In this document: positions 5,310 to 5,572 of the stretch, piece after piece
How positions within the stretch are numbered: the first letter of the stretch is position 1
Layout: each line of letters opens with the position of its first letter
Assembly (NCBI GenBank): GCA_946482595.1
Contig: CAMLSD010000185.1
Span: 1 to 5,572, forward strand
From: an uncultured Comamonadaceae bacterium
GTDB taxonomy: Bacteria > Pseudomonadota > Gammaproteobacteria > Burkholderiales > Burkholderiaceae
Direction: 5' to 3'
DNA length: 5,572 nucleotides
The notes under the pieces: model-generated
Seen by the model: only the letters and a program-made list of their open reading frames with translations
Databases searched by the model: none
What the model was told of the DNA's origin: nothing
Position numbers and translations under genes: made by a program

Positions 5310-5572
5310 ATGCGTTTCACCAAGGCCCTGCCCATGGCCCTTCCCATCTCATGGCGCGAGCGGACAGCACAGTTGCTCCAGAAGCTGGTCCAGACCCTGC
5401 AGGAATGGCCCTGGCTCGACACCCTCAGGACGCTGCGGCTGCGCTTCCGTGAAGACCGGCTGGGCCTCACTGCGAGCAGCCTGACCTTCACGACCATCAT
5501 TGCCCTGGTGCCGCTGTTCACCGTGACGCTGGCGATCTTCACCGCGTTCCCGATGTTCGCGAAGTTCCAGAT
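5310..5572 (+). CDS. YihY family (UPF0761) inner-membrane protein, 3' truncated by the window edge
   Basis: The first 87 residues of a YihY-family membrane protein are present; the frame stays open to the window end. Residues 1-50 are amphipathic and charged, with a basic stretch (LRLRFREDR, 42-50). Then comes the strongly family-typical block LGLTASSLTFTTIIALVPLF, followed by the rest of the first membrane helix (about 58-80) and FPMFAKFQ. The ATG at 5310 is preferred; an in-frame ATG at 5334 (residue 9) is a possible alternative. No Shine-Dalgarno site is seen; CATCAT lies 7 bases upstream. The gene is divergent from DUF2069. Members are often named ribonuclease BN, but that name came from a mistaken assignment, since true RNase BN is the unrelated Rbn/ElaC enzyme. 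The function is unknown. Confidence 0.9.
   Translation, partial: MRFTKALPMALPISWRERTAQLLQKLVQTLQEWPWLDTLRTLRLRFREDRLGLTASSLTFTTIIALVPLFTVTLAIFTAFPMFAKFQ

Noticed and set aside
5291..5542. 84-residue N-terminal extension of DUF2069
   Set aside because: It runs antisense to the YihY gene, is Arg/Ser/Val-rich without family similarity, and the known DUF2069 length fits a start at 5290 or a few codons before.
1..5572. A novel defence, mobile or secondary-metabolite system
   Set aside because: Every stretch longer than about 90 bases is covered by a recognisable core gene; there are no direct-repeat arrays, transposase fragments, tRNA genes or sharp composition changes.

Overview
The window is GC-rich (roughly two thirds G+C by eye) with dense coding and no large gaps. 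The gene set and protein sequences point to a betaproteobacterium of the order Burkholderiales, near Comamonadaceae or the Leptothrix/Rubrivivax group. This placement rests on recognising nuoM-nuoN followed by a DUF2818 gene, with DUF1178, DUF2069 and YihY-family genes nearby. It is an inference, not a database result.

Layout. Bases 1-2903 (+ strand) are the 3' end of a respiratory complex I operon: nuoM (5' end cut off by the window), complete nuoN, and a small three-helix DUF2818 membrane protein whose GTG start lies 3 bases after the nuoN stop. An 86-base gap (2904-2989) holds two G/C hairpins and then a CATAAT -10-like box just ahead of a DUF1178 gene (2990-3454, +). DUF1178 converges on a minus-strand pair, and the 40-base gap between them contains a hairpin able to act as a two-way terminator. 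The minus-strand pair, in transcription order, is a four-helix DUF2069 membrane protein (5290-4898) and a soluble FAD-dependent D-2-hydroxyacid dehydrogenase of the GlcD/D2HGDH type (4901-3495), joined by an ATGA stop/start overlap. A YihY-family inner-membrane protein starts divergently at 5310 and runs off the right edge.

How it works together. NuoM and NuoN are antiporter-like proton-pumping subunits of NADH:quinone oxidoreductase, and the key Glu and Lys residues are visible in both. DUF2818 is placed as if made together with complex I. The FAD dehydrogenase probably oxidises a D-2-hydroxyacid and passes electrons to an acceptor that cannot be read from the sequence. DUF1178, DUF2069 and YihY have no firmly known roles.

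This is ordinary core chromosome. I see no mobile element, CRISPR array, RNA gene, defence system or other exotic system. The points most worth a second look are the DUF2818-complex I link, the apparently leaderless starts of three genes, the very compact divergent promoter at 5288-5312, and a substituted substrate-site position in the FAD dehydrogenase.
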